Below are positions 10,481 through 23,900 of a DNA stretch of 64,000 bases, in pieces. The translations under genes and the position numbers were made by a program. Position 1 is the first letter of the stretch; each line of letters begins with the position of its first letter. The notes beneath the pieces are model-generated. The model was not told the DNA's origin and did no database searches. It saw only the letters and a program-made list of their open reading frames with translations. Source of the DNA: Amphiduros pacificus (taxonomy: Eukaryota; Annelida; Polychaeta; Phyllodocida; Hesionidae); contig OX439008.1 of assembly GCA_949316495.1 (NCBI GenBank), positions 2,342,501 through 2,406,500 on the forward strand, written 5' to 3'.

Positions 10481-13400
10481 CTATTTGGCCTCACTCATCT
10501 CTATTAATTCTTGTGGTTCAAGTGATTGGTCAATATCGGGATGGGGTCTGTCTTTGAGAGGGTGCGTTGTGTATCCATTGTGGTACAAACACATATTTTT
10601 ACAAGTTTCGTACATCACAAACATAATCCCTGTGTAAGGCATTACCTGAAACAAAAGAATCAAATGTCATTATGGTCTCCTCCCAGTACTTGATGTCCCC
10701 TACTGCTGGGAGGTTGAGACTTGCAGATTTCAAATTATCATGAATTCTTTAATAAAAATGTCAAGAGCTTAATCTTAGGCTCTAAAATATTGTAAATTGG
10801 TAAGTCATGTAATTAAAATGTATCATGCATTTGATTTGATTTATGGCCTTGTAAAAATAGGTTAAATCAATTTGATACATAGACAGACAGATGTTGAAAT
10901 GATAAATATACCCTTCTGTAAAGTTTGGCTTGGATATATACTATTGAGACACCTTACTTAACAAAATATGTATTCAATGTTTTTGGAATATCCAAATCTG
11001 AGATTTTAACATTTGCTGGTATTGCATTTTACCTTTATGAGTGAGACAGCACATCCTCTCCAGAGCCCAAGCATGCCGTACATATGAATGGTCTCGGTGA
11101 TGGCAGACCGCATGCTAGTGCAACTCACATCCACGCCACCATTGCCTGGAAGTTGCCTACTCCAAGCCTGAAGAAGAAGATTCAGAAATCATCAATGTAC
11201 GTATGAAGGAGCCAAAGATTGATTAAAGTATCAATAACCATATGTAATGTTATACCTGCATCTTTTTCCTTATTGTGTCAAATGGGTAGGTGACAAATTG
11301 GGCTACTGCAGCTGTGAAACACCCCACCATGAAGTTGTGAAAGGGCGTGTCTGGTCTGGTCTCGAGCACCCTGTACATCTCACGCAGCATCTCATATGTG
11401 AAGAAGGTAGCAGCTGTGAATGGGATTACAGCTAAAACAGGCAAATTCATTATCAAATGCTACACGTAACAGGTTAATCTTTATGCATGTAAAAGGCACT
11501 TAATAATTTGAAACCAAATCCATTTGTGTCTCATTATATAACCAATCTATTCTCTCCCTATTTGAGAAGCACATCACCAAGGCAATCTATTCTTTCCCTA
11601 TTTGGCAATATAAAATCAATATCTTGTTTCAGGTTTAAACCCGAAAGGACAGGATTCTTTTTGTGTCCTTAAATTCCTGATCCCATTATTTACTGTTTTC
11701 TATGTTTTTATAATTGATGGTGACAATAATACTGATATATAATGGCATTATAATTTAAGCAGTGACATTCTGACAACATTATGGGTGGATTGCCGACATT
11801 GTCTTGTTTATATTCTAGTGATAGCTGCCATTCCCACATGTATTAATGATGGTCATCAACTTGGAGACTCTAACCCCATCAAGCACTCTGTACTATATGT
11901 CAAAACAGAAACCCCTTGTTTATTTTATTTTTAACTGTGCAAAAATCAAATAAAAAATTATATCCACAAGTTAATTCAATATTTTTACAGTAGAGTTATG
12001 GGTAGTGTTAATTATTTGGCTCTTTTGACACATCCTCTGCTTGTCCCTTATCAATGCAATATTTCTATAGTATCATTATGTGTTCTATGGGGGATACTAG
12101 TACCAAAGAAAATCACATCAAAGATAACTACAGTTGTTATCATGTTATCCAGCAGGATCCTCTCCCAAACCTACCATAGTCTCATTCAATACATCTTTGA
12201 CATTTCTGCATACAAGTATGAAGTTCCTCCAGTAAGCAGTTGCTGAGATATGCTCCACACAAAATGTGTGACCTGAAGGTCACTGCATTAAGGTGCAGGG
12301 GCAAACAAATTTAACAGTGCACAAATCAGTGTTCTCCAAAAGTCGTCAGCCCGTCTGACATTTTTTATGTCTTATCATAAAGTCTGGTAAAGTATATTCT
12401 GCATTACATAGTATTTATTCAATTACTACCTCTGCAGTCATTTCCCAATATTTGATACCATTCTAAATTTGGAATTCCCCAAGTTATAAATACTTGCCTT
12501 GCTTACAAAGATATCATCAAATCTGAATTGACCAACATCAGGTTATAAACTGTTATCAGGTGTCACATAAACTAAATAATCAGTATAACTGCCAGTACAA
12601 AACAAGTCTATATATATTCTTTGACCAATAAGTAGACAGCCAAATATTTATGAATACTGACGACTTGCAACTGATCCTGTGTGCAGCTTTATACCTTTGG
12701 AGGCAGGGACTGATGTGAGAGAGAAGTCCTGTTATGGAGGGGAGGCCAAGTATAGCATTCCCATCAGTCTATTTGTGTGCCGCCATGTAAAACTTACCTG
12801 CTCGTGGTGAGTGTCAGCATTTTTCAATTCATAATTCATGGTAGTAATAATTCAAACTCCATGAGAGGGTGACATGACGAACATATCACCTCTGTATTTA
12901 GGTTTAAATAGAGGGAATTTTGACTATAATTGTGTATATTTTGAGATATGTAACTATGTAACTCTGTATTTAGTTTAAATTGAGGGAATTTTGATTATAA
13001 TTGTCTATATTTTGAGATATGTAACTTTCTTCAAAGTCATGTAAAAAATTACCAAATGGTGTCAAAAGTTTACACATATTTGAATTATTTTATTTACAAA
13101 AACGTAAATTACTTGAGTTATAAGACATTTTTATAAAACTCTGACTGTTCTTGATCACATGGCTTGTAAAAGTATCACCGGATGAGTACTAATTTGGGTT
13201 GTCCAGAGGTAATAGTTTGCGTGTGCCTCTGATAGACAGTGTGGGAATAATTTGGTGTCCGTCTGCCATGTTTTCTTTCTGCTGGCTCTGGAGACCAGAC
13301 CAGTCACTTCTCACCCCTTATAAGATATGCACAATAATCACACACCTCCTACAAAGCACTGGGTGCTTAAGATTTTCATTTTTCTGGCCGCCTACCTTAT

Positions 13401-14632
13401 TCTTTGCTTTTACAAAATCACAACTACAATAGGGTTCCAGTCCAACCATAGCTCGTGATAATTAGCTCAAGAGCATACGCATTGAAATGTCTGATGTTGA
13501 AGATAAATGTCTGAAGTTGAATGGCTGAATGTTGGACATATTGTCTGATGTGAGTCAAAAACTTTTGGTGAACACTGAGAACTACACCTTGTGGTTTTGT
13601 TGATATTTTGTGTTGTTAGAATTATTTACATATCATATTGATTTTGTAAACGTTTATGTTTTTACCACTTTTAGGCACTGAATAACTTTAGTGGTTGATG
13701 TGCCTCTAAGCAACCATTCATTCATTCATTCATTACACCTTGTGGTTGCCATGCCTGCCCAATATTTAGTATCTCCAGTTTATCAAGATTTTAAAAGAAA
13801 ATGTTGACAGGCGGATGGACAGGCAAACATTTTCCCCACTCCGAAAGCTCTGCAACTTCTAAGAAGTCAGCAGAGCTAAAAACTAGTAGAATAGTCACTG
13901 GTATGTGAGTAGAATAGTCACCAATATAAAGCAGTGGAAAATTGGTCATAGCCAAGGACTGGCCAGGATTGGTCAGGATGAATGAATCCCAGGGAATGAA
14001 TAGAAACTTGAAAATAAGAAACTTGAGAAAATATAATAAATGTTCAAAAGGATTGTGCAATATAAAAACAATCTACCCAAGAATGTTGTTGAGACTCCCC
14101 TATACAATCCCGTGATCCCTTCCTCTTTTAATATGGTAGCAAATGCATGAGAGATGCCTCTGTAGTGGTTGTGTGGAGCTTGCTGTGTGATGAGCCGGGT
14201 CTTGATGGTGTCTGCGGGGTACATGAGGGCGGTGGCAGCCATGCCCCCTCCTGCCCCAGCCAACACGGCCGTCCACACGTTCAACCGACCGCAATCATCT
14301 GACAACTGTAACTTCAGCCGCTGAAAAGCTGCTAGCTGAATCGTGGAATATGGCAAAAGTCTCAGACATCCCACGAGATTCCCTTTCCAGAAAGCCCTTG
14401 GACCTTCATTGATAAGGATGCGTTTTACTGTTGGAAATAACCAACCATTGAAAACAGTTCGCCCGGCCCTTCTTGTCAAACCACGATCATTCGCCGCGGC
14501 TAGTCCAACCTGTGCTCGGATTTTAATCACGTCAAGAGGTGCCGTCAATGATTTACTTGTAAATCCCGCTAACGTCCCACATAATACATTTTGGGTCAAT
14601 GTTATTCGGTTGTCATTCTTTGATTTCACCAT
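10481..14632 (-). CDS. SLC25A43: Mitochondrial solute carrier SLC25A43, 4 exons, complete
   Basis: Coding exons on the minus strand are 14632-14077, 11431-11256, 11167-11033 and 10645-10481, all with GT/AG junctions and consistent phase, giving 343 residues (human 341). The three carrier signatures are PLDVIKIR (32-39), PADTIKTR (139-146) and PFDTIRKK (235-242). Assignment to A43 rather than another carrier rests on the C-terminus: GIMF...CK..CLYHNGY followed by DQSLEPQEL matches the human tail closely. Family knowledge: six-helix inner-membrane carriers; the substrate of A43 is not established. The ATG at 14632 is chosen because it gives the family length and has ideal context (CC before, G after). 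An in-frame ATG at 14722 would add 30 residues with no family counterpart. Introns 1 and 3 hold only repeats and unassigned DNA. Confidence 0.95.
11432..14076 (-). other. SLC25A43 intron 1
   Basis: A 2.6-kb intron with an AT-rich interior. It contains a MITE-like element at 12857-13240 and a short ATTC run at about 13716-13734. No coding sequence of the gene lies in it. Confidence 0.7.
12857..13240. mobile_element. MITE-like element, partner at 45510-46049
   Basis: The ends are inverted: AACTCCATGAGAGGGTG at the left, and CCTCTGATAGACAGT at the right, with ATATCACCTCTGTA and its counterpart AGAGGTAATAGTTTG further in. The right 100 bp is nearly identical to 45950-46050, including GGTAATAGTTTGCGTGTGCC. 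Inside, a 72-bp segment beginning CTCTGTATTTAG at 12890 is duplicated in tandem. Confidence 0.7.
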
Positions 14633-14941
14633 GGATTCAGCTGAAGAGACGCCGAGTTGTGTACATTCATTCAGAAGTGAAAGTAGGCGTGGTTTGTTTT
14701 GGTTCGGGAACGGAAATGACAAATGACATACAATATCACTGCGCTGATTGTGTCAGCTTACCAAATAGTTCTTCAAACACATAGATGCCAAGGTGAATCT
14801 TCCTTCATTATCGGAAAGGACTATGTCACTCTTTGGTAATGTCGGTTGAACGTTTTAACTCAAAACAACTTTGTTCAACAAAGTAGAAATAGAAATATTG
14901 AGTGAGGCGCATTGATTTGAGATACGTAGAAGTAGGTCAAG
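14633..14941. promoter_or_regulatory. Divergent (bidirectional) promoter region, SLC25A43 / UFSP2
   Basis: About 300 bp separates the two start codons, which point away from each other. No TATA box is obvious at a sensible distance from either. Head-to-head housekeeping genes this close usually share a promoter; this is inferred from spacing only. Confidence 0.5.
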
Positions 14942-17900
14942 ATGGCGGCTACCAGGGTTGTTGCGAGTTCCAAGCTCCAGCACGTAAGTTTATCAAATTG
15001 TAATCGACATTTGGCAATTGAGTGTATAAAGTACATATATTACGAAAACTATGTTCTCATCAACCAATATAATAGGTACTTGAGAGTTTTTACCCTACCT
15101 GTATACAGAAATATGAAGATTCCCATTTATCACTCATTGAGTTTCGGTGAAAATTTTGCCTGGTGACAGCTGTTTCACTGCCAACAGGTTGTATGAAACA
15201 TCTGGAAGGTGTCATTATAAAACACCATTGTATATATCAAAGATTTGGTAGACATAAGTGTTTAGTTAACTAACCTCAATGGCTAAACTGTGCAAGTTGG
15301 TATTCCGAGCTATGCTTTATAATTATACTTTATAGCTAAGTTACGGACTGCCCCCAGCCATAGTGGCATATGTCATGATAATGAATTTAAAATGATGCCA
15401 GCTTCCTACAACCACTTCTCTACTCTATATTAATAAATATATTTGATTATTCGACTATCCGATAAGATCTTTCACTGAGTTTAGTGCAGAGGTTATCATT
15501 TCATCTCTGTTCATATTGATGAAATTTATAGTGCTAATCCCACAATTTGTCACTGAAGGTTTCCCTCCCCTTCAAACAATTTCTCCTTGATTGTAGTTCA
15601 TGTGTAGACATCTGTTTTTCAAAAATATTTTACAGAGATTGGTGAAAGCTGCGAGAGATACTACAGAAAAGGTCTTTATTGGGATCTTACTTGGACGCAA
15701 ATGTGGTGATGAGGTCCATGTGATCAGCTGTGCATCATGTGTCGACACGTCACCCGAGCAGCTCAAGATGGCCATACAAGCAACAGAAGACTATCTTCCA
15801 GTTGGTTAGTATGGGAAAAGATAGTCCAAGACTGATTTTGATTTTTTTTGTCATGTTTGCCAATTCATGGATTCCAAAATGAAAATAACTCATGCTCTCC
15901 CGAGTTTATCTCATGAGAGTTGCCAACTTTATTCTTTAATTACATTGTACTTGTTGGTCTATTTTTTAATCTGTCAAACCCAACCTTTTTCAGGTAAATG
16001 TAGGTAAGATAAAGTATTTCAGGAGATGAATTTAATCTATATTTCATGTGGCTCGGATTTGTTTCAAATTGTATATATTTATTGTCTGACTTTTGAAAGA
16101 TGTTGGTGAGACTAAGCTGTCACCCTGGCAACATTTAAAGCCTTATTCAGCATGATGAATGGTATAGACACACACCTCTGATGAATGAACGATTGTTTCG
16201 ATTGCATCAGCTATTACTTCTGGCAGAATATTGTGTTGGGCATAGAAACTGAAAATTCCATGTTTCATTGTGCACAGCCAAGTAAATCGTGAAACAAGAA
16301 AAATTGGCGCTTTACAGGGATGGCAAAACATAAACAAAACATTAATAAAAAAATAATTAATAAATAAATAAATAAAACATAACAATGATTAAAAAAAGTT
16401 ATTCAATGTTATTTATTTTATGGGCATGAATATCTCTTTTAACACAAATAGATAGAGTTTGTTAATTTAAAACTGAGGCAGAAAAGCCTACTCATTCCTC
16501 AGTCCACATGATCACTCTATGTCAGCCATGGATAAAAAAGAACCTACCTTCATACAAAAAAGTGGCATGATATCAATTTGGAGGTCCAATTCAGAGTTTT
16601 GGTCTTAAGCCAGACCTGAATTTTGTCATTATGAACAGGACTTTGTAAAAAGAATTCTACATGGTCCAAGCCTGCCTGCCAGCCTTTTAGCAGCTGTTTG
16701 GAATATGTTGATATGGTCCATTCCATGTTACTTCACAATACTCAGCATTCTTGATGGCATTAAGTCTCCTTGAAGATTTCCACATGTTCTTAGTAGACCT
16801 GGATCCTCAAGTGTTCACCTCAAACTGAATAGATTACTGATGACATACTGACCCACATTTCAAGTTACAGGCTATTTATAGAGATCATCCAGATCATCTC
16901 AAAAGCAGCTAAGAACAACACCAAAGAAACTGATATAAGTGGAAGAAAAACCAGGATACAAATGATTTTTATGCAGTTGTCAAGGTCACAAGGCTATTTA
17001 ATTATTATTTATTTATTTTGTCTAATAATTCTTCAAACAATATCCACGAGGATATACACAGGAATCATCAAACCTGGCATATAGGACCTCATAGTGCATA
17101 CTTTAAATAGAGGAGCTTCTGGGATGAGCAAATTCCTGTATGTAGTTCAGCTCTCAAAGCATTCATATCCCAGGACAGGCAGCTAAAGAAAAATCTAAAT
17201 GTTAGTACCTGATGAGCCCTCAGCAGAGCCCAAAATGCACAGGACATGCTCCTATTTAAAGTTTACTTTGAAAAGTTCCACCTTACTTGGTTCATGATGA
17301 CTTGTTCCTGTTCTGTTTTCTCACAAAGTCTTGTTTACCATTTCACAAAAGTGTTTAGTTGTTTGCAAAGAAAGTTAGAAAGATTTAAAGGAATTATGCA
17401 CTGATTTAAATTAAACATATTGAAATCATTTTGTATTTTCCTTTCATGTCTATTACTGTTTTGGTGGAAGTGCTCCAATACATGTCTGTTAAACGTATTT
17501 AAGCAAGTACCTAGAATTAAATGCTGTCTTTTGAAAGCACACTTCTTTATGATAACATGGGGAATGTTATCATAGAGGCACTGAAAAGTAAAATGATGTC
17601 ATGAGATTATACTTATGACGTTATGAAAGGTATTGTCCATTGAATAGTGCCAGAATGATGCCAAAAAGTGCTATCCTACTTTGAGCCTCATCTGAGGTCA
17701 AAAGAAGTTTATGTACAGCTGATGGGTGAGACAGATATCTGCTAGAAGTGCAATTTTTGTGTCTTATGTTAAACTTCATTCTGTCAAGATGTTCATTTGT
17801 AGACGTTTAATACACCAAATTATAGGATTAATACTTTTAATCAAACACTGACAGCTGATACATGATATTCATGTAAAATCTTTATCTCTATTTTATCTCT

Positions 17901-20900
17901 TGAAGGCATAGAACCAGTTGGGGTATATCTCAAAACTGGACAGTCTACCTTTCCTGCAATTGTCATACAGATCTTGAGCATGGTTATAAAGCCAGAGGTT
18001 CAGGTAAGCCAATAATATTAAACAGAGTAAATCATTGAAAGGCTTGGATATTAAGATATATTTTTGATCCTATTTTTGAATCAATGCCTTTAGCAGTTGA
18101 TTAAAATTGACTCAGTACTTGGTTGGAAGTTGGTGAGTAGTTGCTTACTGATAATTTGTAATGTTAAAATAGAATACGATTGTGAGACACAATGATTTTT
18201 GCCATTTAAACAGACCTTGTTTGGTGTTGGGAAGCTGCTGGTCTGGGCCATTGACAGTGATGGAAGCAATGAGCCGGTGTTGTACTGGTATGCACATGGG
18301 GATGCTAAAGTGGAGCGGACAGACTTCTCATACACAGACAAGTCATACCTGGATCATTACCTCACCTTCAGAGTAAAAGCTAACCTGCACATTGCATTTG
18401 AGTTCAGCTCTAAGATAGGTTTGTTGTCAAGATATCTTAGTTCAGTCATACTTTAAATTTCATGTTCCTGTAGATATGAATATCAGTTGATCAGGAATCC
18501 AGCTCACATGCAGCTCACATCCATATATGGTCACATGTTATCTGTATTTTGTAATGTTTTGATAACACTTAAACATTTTTTTTTAGTTGAATATGTATCA
18601 AAACTTTAAAATAATAATCAATATTTAGATGTTATTCTTCTCAATAAAATATATTAAATCTTATCTACATTGTAATTTCACAGATGAAAAGGATATATTG
18701 ATTATTTCAAGGTTTGACAGAGATCCAGAAAGCATTCCGCTGTTTGCGTGATGAGATACAGTCTGATGTAAGTGTGTATCATATAGAAAACTCTGATATA
18801 ATGCTGCAAGGTGAGCAAATATTGGGCACCTCTGATCCTACAGTGGCGCCATCTATGCCGCTGGGCGATCTCTTCCATCATATTCATGTCGAGGGCGAGA
18901 AAGAAACAAAGAAGATGGCAACAGAGAAGGTGATCCAGGTCAATCAGCTGCTGCAGATGACTGGAGACAAAGCGCGGCAGAGGACTATAGGTGGCGCACC
19001 TATCATTAACCATGATCATTGTGAGTTTGTCTGATGAGTGTAATTGTTTGTTTTAGAATATCTTTTCCATACACAATGTTAAGTATTTGTTTTCATTTTC
19101 ATGTATGAAGAATCTACAGTAAAATAAACATTTAAACATTGAATTGATATCTTATTGTGTGGTAATTATAGTTGTATAAGGCTTAAAATATAAACGATTG
19201 CCAGAATTCATTGCATAGTGTTCCTTTAGCATTTTGATTGAGACACAATGTAAGTAACTCAGGGCCCCACATGGGGTGAGAGTGACACATCTCGCATCAG
19301 TTGCTTTCCAGCCAAACTTTTACATCATTCCTCCTCAGGAATTGAGCATAAACACATAGTTTCACCTGAAGTTCCACCCCAAAATTTATATCTTTTTCAA
19401 AATTTACATATGCCTGTAAATAATATACCTTTTGATTTACGGGCATCAGCATTTAGCCCAGGCTTCAATCAAAAAGAAAGTCAGGGGTCAATAAACACCT
19501 CCTTTCATTTTTTTTGTATGTTTTGTGTACTTATGTTTAGATTTGAATAAAACTAGTTATGTTCAAAATTATTTTGTCTCAGTTCTCAGAGAAGAGTGAA
19601 TGTATGGCAGGAAATACAAGATGTAACCTAATTAAATGCACATGTCTTATTTACAGACAATTTCGAACATGTGAAAATAGACCTTCCCATAGATTTGGCT
19701 GTACTTGCTGATCCATCAGAAACTTTATCATCACTTTCCCAAAAGATCCAACAAGGCACCTGCAGACAACTCAGCCAAACACTCAAATGTGTCATCCGTA
19801 ATTCAAATGTAAGTTTAAATGTTACTGTTGAAGATTTGTTTTTAAGAAATGAAATGGTGCAATTCATAATTTAATTTTGGTGTACCACTCAGAAAAAAAA
19901 AAAACTATTTTTTTTAGTGAGCAGAGATCATAGAATAATGTTTCATGAATGCCCCCTCCCTTCTACAACGTCTCTATTGCATATATATATACCTGAGGCA
20001 ATGTTAATGAGTATGTTTATTTGTAGTTGAGGCAGTTCTGCACACCTGAACCTTTTTATTTCCGGCCTTCAGAAATGGATCATCTCATCCATGTTATGTA
20101 CCCTCTCGGCATTTCTGAGGGAGAACTAGGTAAGGCACTCAATACTCTGACAGGACCAGGACAGGCAATGCTAGCTCTTACAGCAATTAAAATAAATGGG
20201 AAAGTTTTTAAACTAGAAGCAATTAAAGATGAGGTTTTTATTCATCATTACTGATAGATCATGTTTGAGCATATTTATAAAGTTTAATAAGAGATAATAC
20301 ACAGGATATTATCCATTATTATAATTTATTGGGAATCAAATATACACTTTTTAGGAAAATCTGATATGAAAACGATATGAATAATTTCATTTGCAGAAAA
20401 TGAGCGTAAAAGATTGCACAAGAGATTTGTCATAGACCAGGATAGGCCGGTGTTCAAGCGAGTGCTTGCTGTGAGGTTTCCTGGGGATGTACCATCTGAT
20501 GCATACTTAAGGAACACTCATATTGGACTGCCACCTTCTGGGGGTAAGAAGAATTGTTCTCTTAAGATCCCGACGAGTTCATGTTAAACAATACCATTAT
20601 AATGGTGGGACATTGGAAAAAAAATCATTGCAATTAAAGATGAAAATTTTTTTTCTTTCTAAGTTACAGGTAGGCATTGTGTTCATGTGAATTTTGAATT
20701 TTACAATATTTTTATATTTCCCCTGGGTTGCTGGTGATGGAATTTATTGGGTTGTGCATTGAATATAAATAAATATTTACAAAATGATCTATTTCTCAGG
20801 AAACCAGGATTATTTTGAATAATTTAAAAAATATATATAATATTTAAATATTATAATATTTAAATATTATAATATTTAAATATATAATAACTAATGGAAC

Positions 20901-23900
20901 AAAACAGATTATATGTAAATCATTCCAACAAAACATCTAAAATATTGACCAAACCATTTATCAGCTATTCAGATATTTCCCCTCTATAGTTGCTACTTAT
21001 TTTGTCTTCTAGTGAAGGATGGTTTGGTGTCTGTGGTGAGTGGGGACTATTCCTACCACCACTACATGCAGGATCGTATGGATGATAATGGCTGGGGGTG
21101 TGCCTACAGGTCTCTGCAGACCCTCGTATCATGGTTCAGACACCAAGGATACACTGATGTCACAGTGCCTACACATAAGGAAATCCAGCAGGTGAGTGGA
21201 TCATGTAAAATCCAGTAGGTAAGTGGATCATGTAAAATCCAGCAGGTGAGTGGATCATGTAAAATCCAGCAGGTGAGTGGATCATGTAAAATCCAGCAGG
21301 TGAGTGGATCATGTAAAATCCAGCAGGTAAGTGGATCATGTAAAATCCAGCAGGTGAGTGGATCATGTAAAATCCAGTAGGTGAGTGGATCATGTAAAAT
21401 CCAGCAGGTAAGTGGATCATGTAAAATCCAGCAGGTGAGTGGATCATGTAAAATCCAGCAGGTGAGTGGATCATGTAAAATCCAGTAGGTAAGTGGATCA
21501 TGTAAAATCCAGCAGGTGAGTGGATTATGTAAAATCCAGCAGGTGAGTGGATCATGTAAAATCCAGCAGGTGAGTGGATTATGTAAAATCCAGCAGGTGA
21601 GTGGATCATGTAAAATCCAGCAGGTAAGTGGATCATGTAAAATCCAGCAGGTAAGTGGATCATGTAAAATCCAGCAGGTGAGTGGATCATGTAAAAAAAT
21701 CCAGTAGGTAAGTGGATCATGTAAAATCCAGTAGGTGAGTGGATCATGTAAAATCCAGCAGGTAAGTGGATCATGTAAAATCCAGCAGGTGAGTGGATCA
21801 TGTAAAATCCAGTAGGTAAGTGGATCATGTAAAATCCAGCAGGTGAGTGGATCATGTAAAATCCAGCAGGTGAGTGGATCATGTAAAATCCAGCAGGTAA
21901 GTGGATCATGTAAAATCCAGCAGGTGAGTGGATCATGTAAAATCCAGCAGGTGAGTGGATCATGTAAAATCCAGTAGGTAAGTGGATCATGTAAAATCCA
22001 GCAGGTGAGTGGATCATGTAAAATCCAGCAGGGGGTGGATCATGTAAAGCATGCAAGTGAGTGTAATGTGAAAAAAATAATGCATATTATGTAAAAACAG
22101 ATCCAATGTGAAATCACTCATGTTGGTAGATTAGTTTATGTTTAATTACAGCTAAATGTATGAGATCAAATAAAGGTTTGATTTCAAGAAATCCTATAAG
22201 AAAGTGGGTAATAGACAATGTTATAGAGATGTTGCTTCCTTTGTTAACTAAATAAACTACCAAACATCAAAGTTAATAACATTAGACATAAAAAATAACT
22301 GGATTTAAGCCATAGAAAATAAGTCATTTAAATGAGACAAAGAGTGGATTCTATATAGTTAATTAGGTGACTGGATGAGATGAGAACCAAGACGTACTAC
22401 CAAGTAGATTAAAAACAAATCAAAACTTAGACTTGAAACTTTTATTTTATATACTGCAATTTTAGTCACATAGCAGTTAATTTCCTGACAACTTTGTCAA
22501 GATTGTTTTCAACTGTTTTTCTTATTTTTATTTTTTCAGACATTGGTTGATATTGGAGATAAAGAACCTTCCTTTGTTGGTTCTAGAAAGTGGATAGGAT
22601 CAACAGAAGTCAGCTTTGTGCTTGACCAGCTGTTAGGGGTAAGGACAGCCTTTATACATAGTGTGTGATGCATGATGCTCAGCAAAACATTAATGCTTGG
22701 TCCAGGATTCCACATTTACAAATTGAAGCATATACCAGTGACTTTTCTGTATTACTGGTTAATGCTTTTTTGGCAGATATGCGTTGTTCAACCTTTTACA
22801 AAGTCCAACAAGAAGATAAAGTGCCCACTGCATATTTAATTTGTTTAATTTTATAAGAAGATAAAGTGCCCACTGCATATTTAATTTGTTTAATTTTATA
22901 AGAAGATAAAGTGCCCACTGTATATTTAATTTGTTTAATTTTATAAGAGGATAAAGCACCCACTGTATATTTTGTTTTATTTTCAGGTAACATCCAAGAT
23001 TCTGTTTGTGAGTTCTGGAGCAGAACTGGCTTCAAAAGGCCGAGAATTAGCTGTGCATTTCCAAACACAAGGATCCCCCGTCATGATAGGTTAGAGAACT
23101 TATGTTTCACAGCAAAAATGATATTTAAAATCTTGAGATTGGTTTTTTTTTGCAAATTGTGAAAATAACCTTTAAAAACACCCAATAAGACAATATTTTA
23201 TAAAACATATAAAGTATGAGGCATTGTTTGGGTGAGCTAATTGAGTTTGGTTGTTATATGTAATGTTGGACGTGTTGCAGGTGGAGGTGTCCTGGCTCAC
23301 ACTATATTGAGTTTGGTTGTTATATGTAATGTTGGACGTGTTGCAGGTGGAGGTGTCCTGGCTCACACTATATTGAGTTTGGTTGTTATATGTAATGTTG
23401 GACGTGTTGCAGGTGGAGGTGTCCTGGCTCACACTATATTGAGTTTGGTTGTTATATGTAATGTTGGACGTGTTGCAGGTGGAGGTGTCCTGGCTCACAC
23501 TATATTGAGTTTGGTTGTTATATATAATGTTGGACGTGTTGCAGGTGGAGGTGTCCTGGCTCACACTATATTGAGTTTGGTTGTTATATGTAATGTTGGA
23601 CGTGTTGCAGGTGGAGGTGTCCTGGCTCACACTATATTGAGTTTGGTTGTTATATGTAATGTTGGACGTGTTGCAGGTGGAGGTGTCCTGGCTCACACTA
23701 TATTGAGTTTGGTTGTTATATGTAATGTTGGATGTGTTGCAGGTGGAGGTGTCCTGGCTCACACTATATTGAGTTTGGTTGTTATATGTAATGTTGGACG
23801 TGTTGCAGGTGGAGGTGTCCTGGCTCACACTATATTGAGTTTGGTTGTTATATGTAATGTTGGACGTGTTGCAGGTGGAGGTGTCCTGGCTCACACTATA

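Noticed and set aside
14633-14722. Upstream in-frame ATG of SLC25A43 (14722) as the true start
   Set aside because: It would add 30 residues absent from the family. The ATG at 14632 gives the usual length and better context. A 5' RNA end would settle it.
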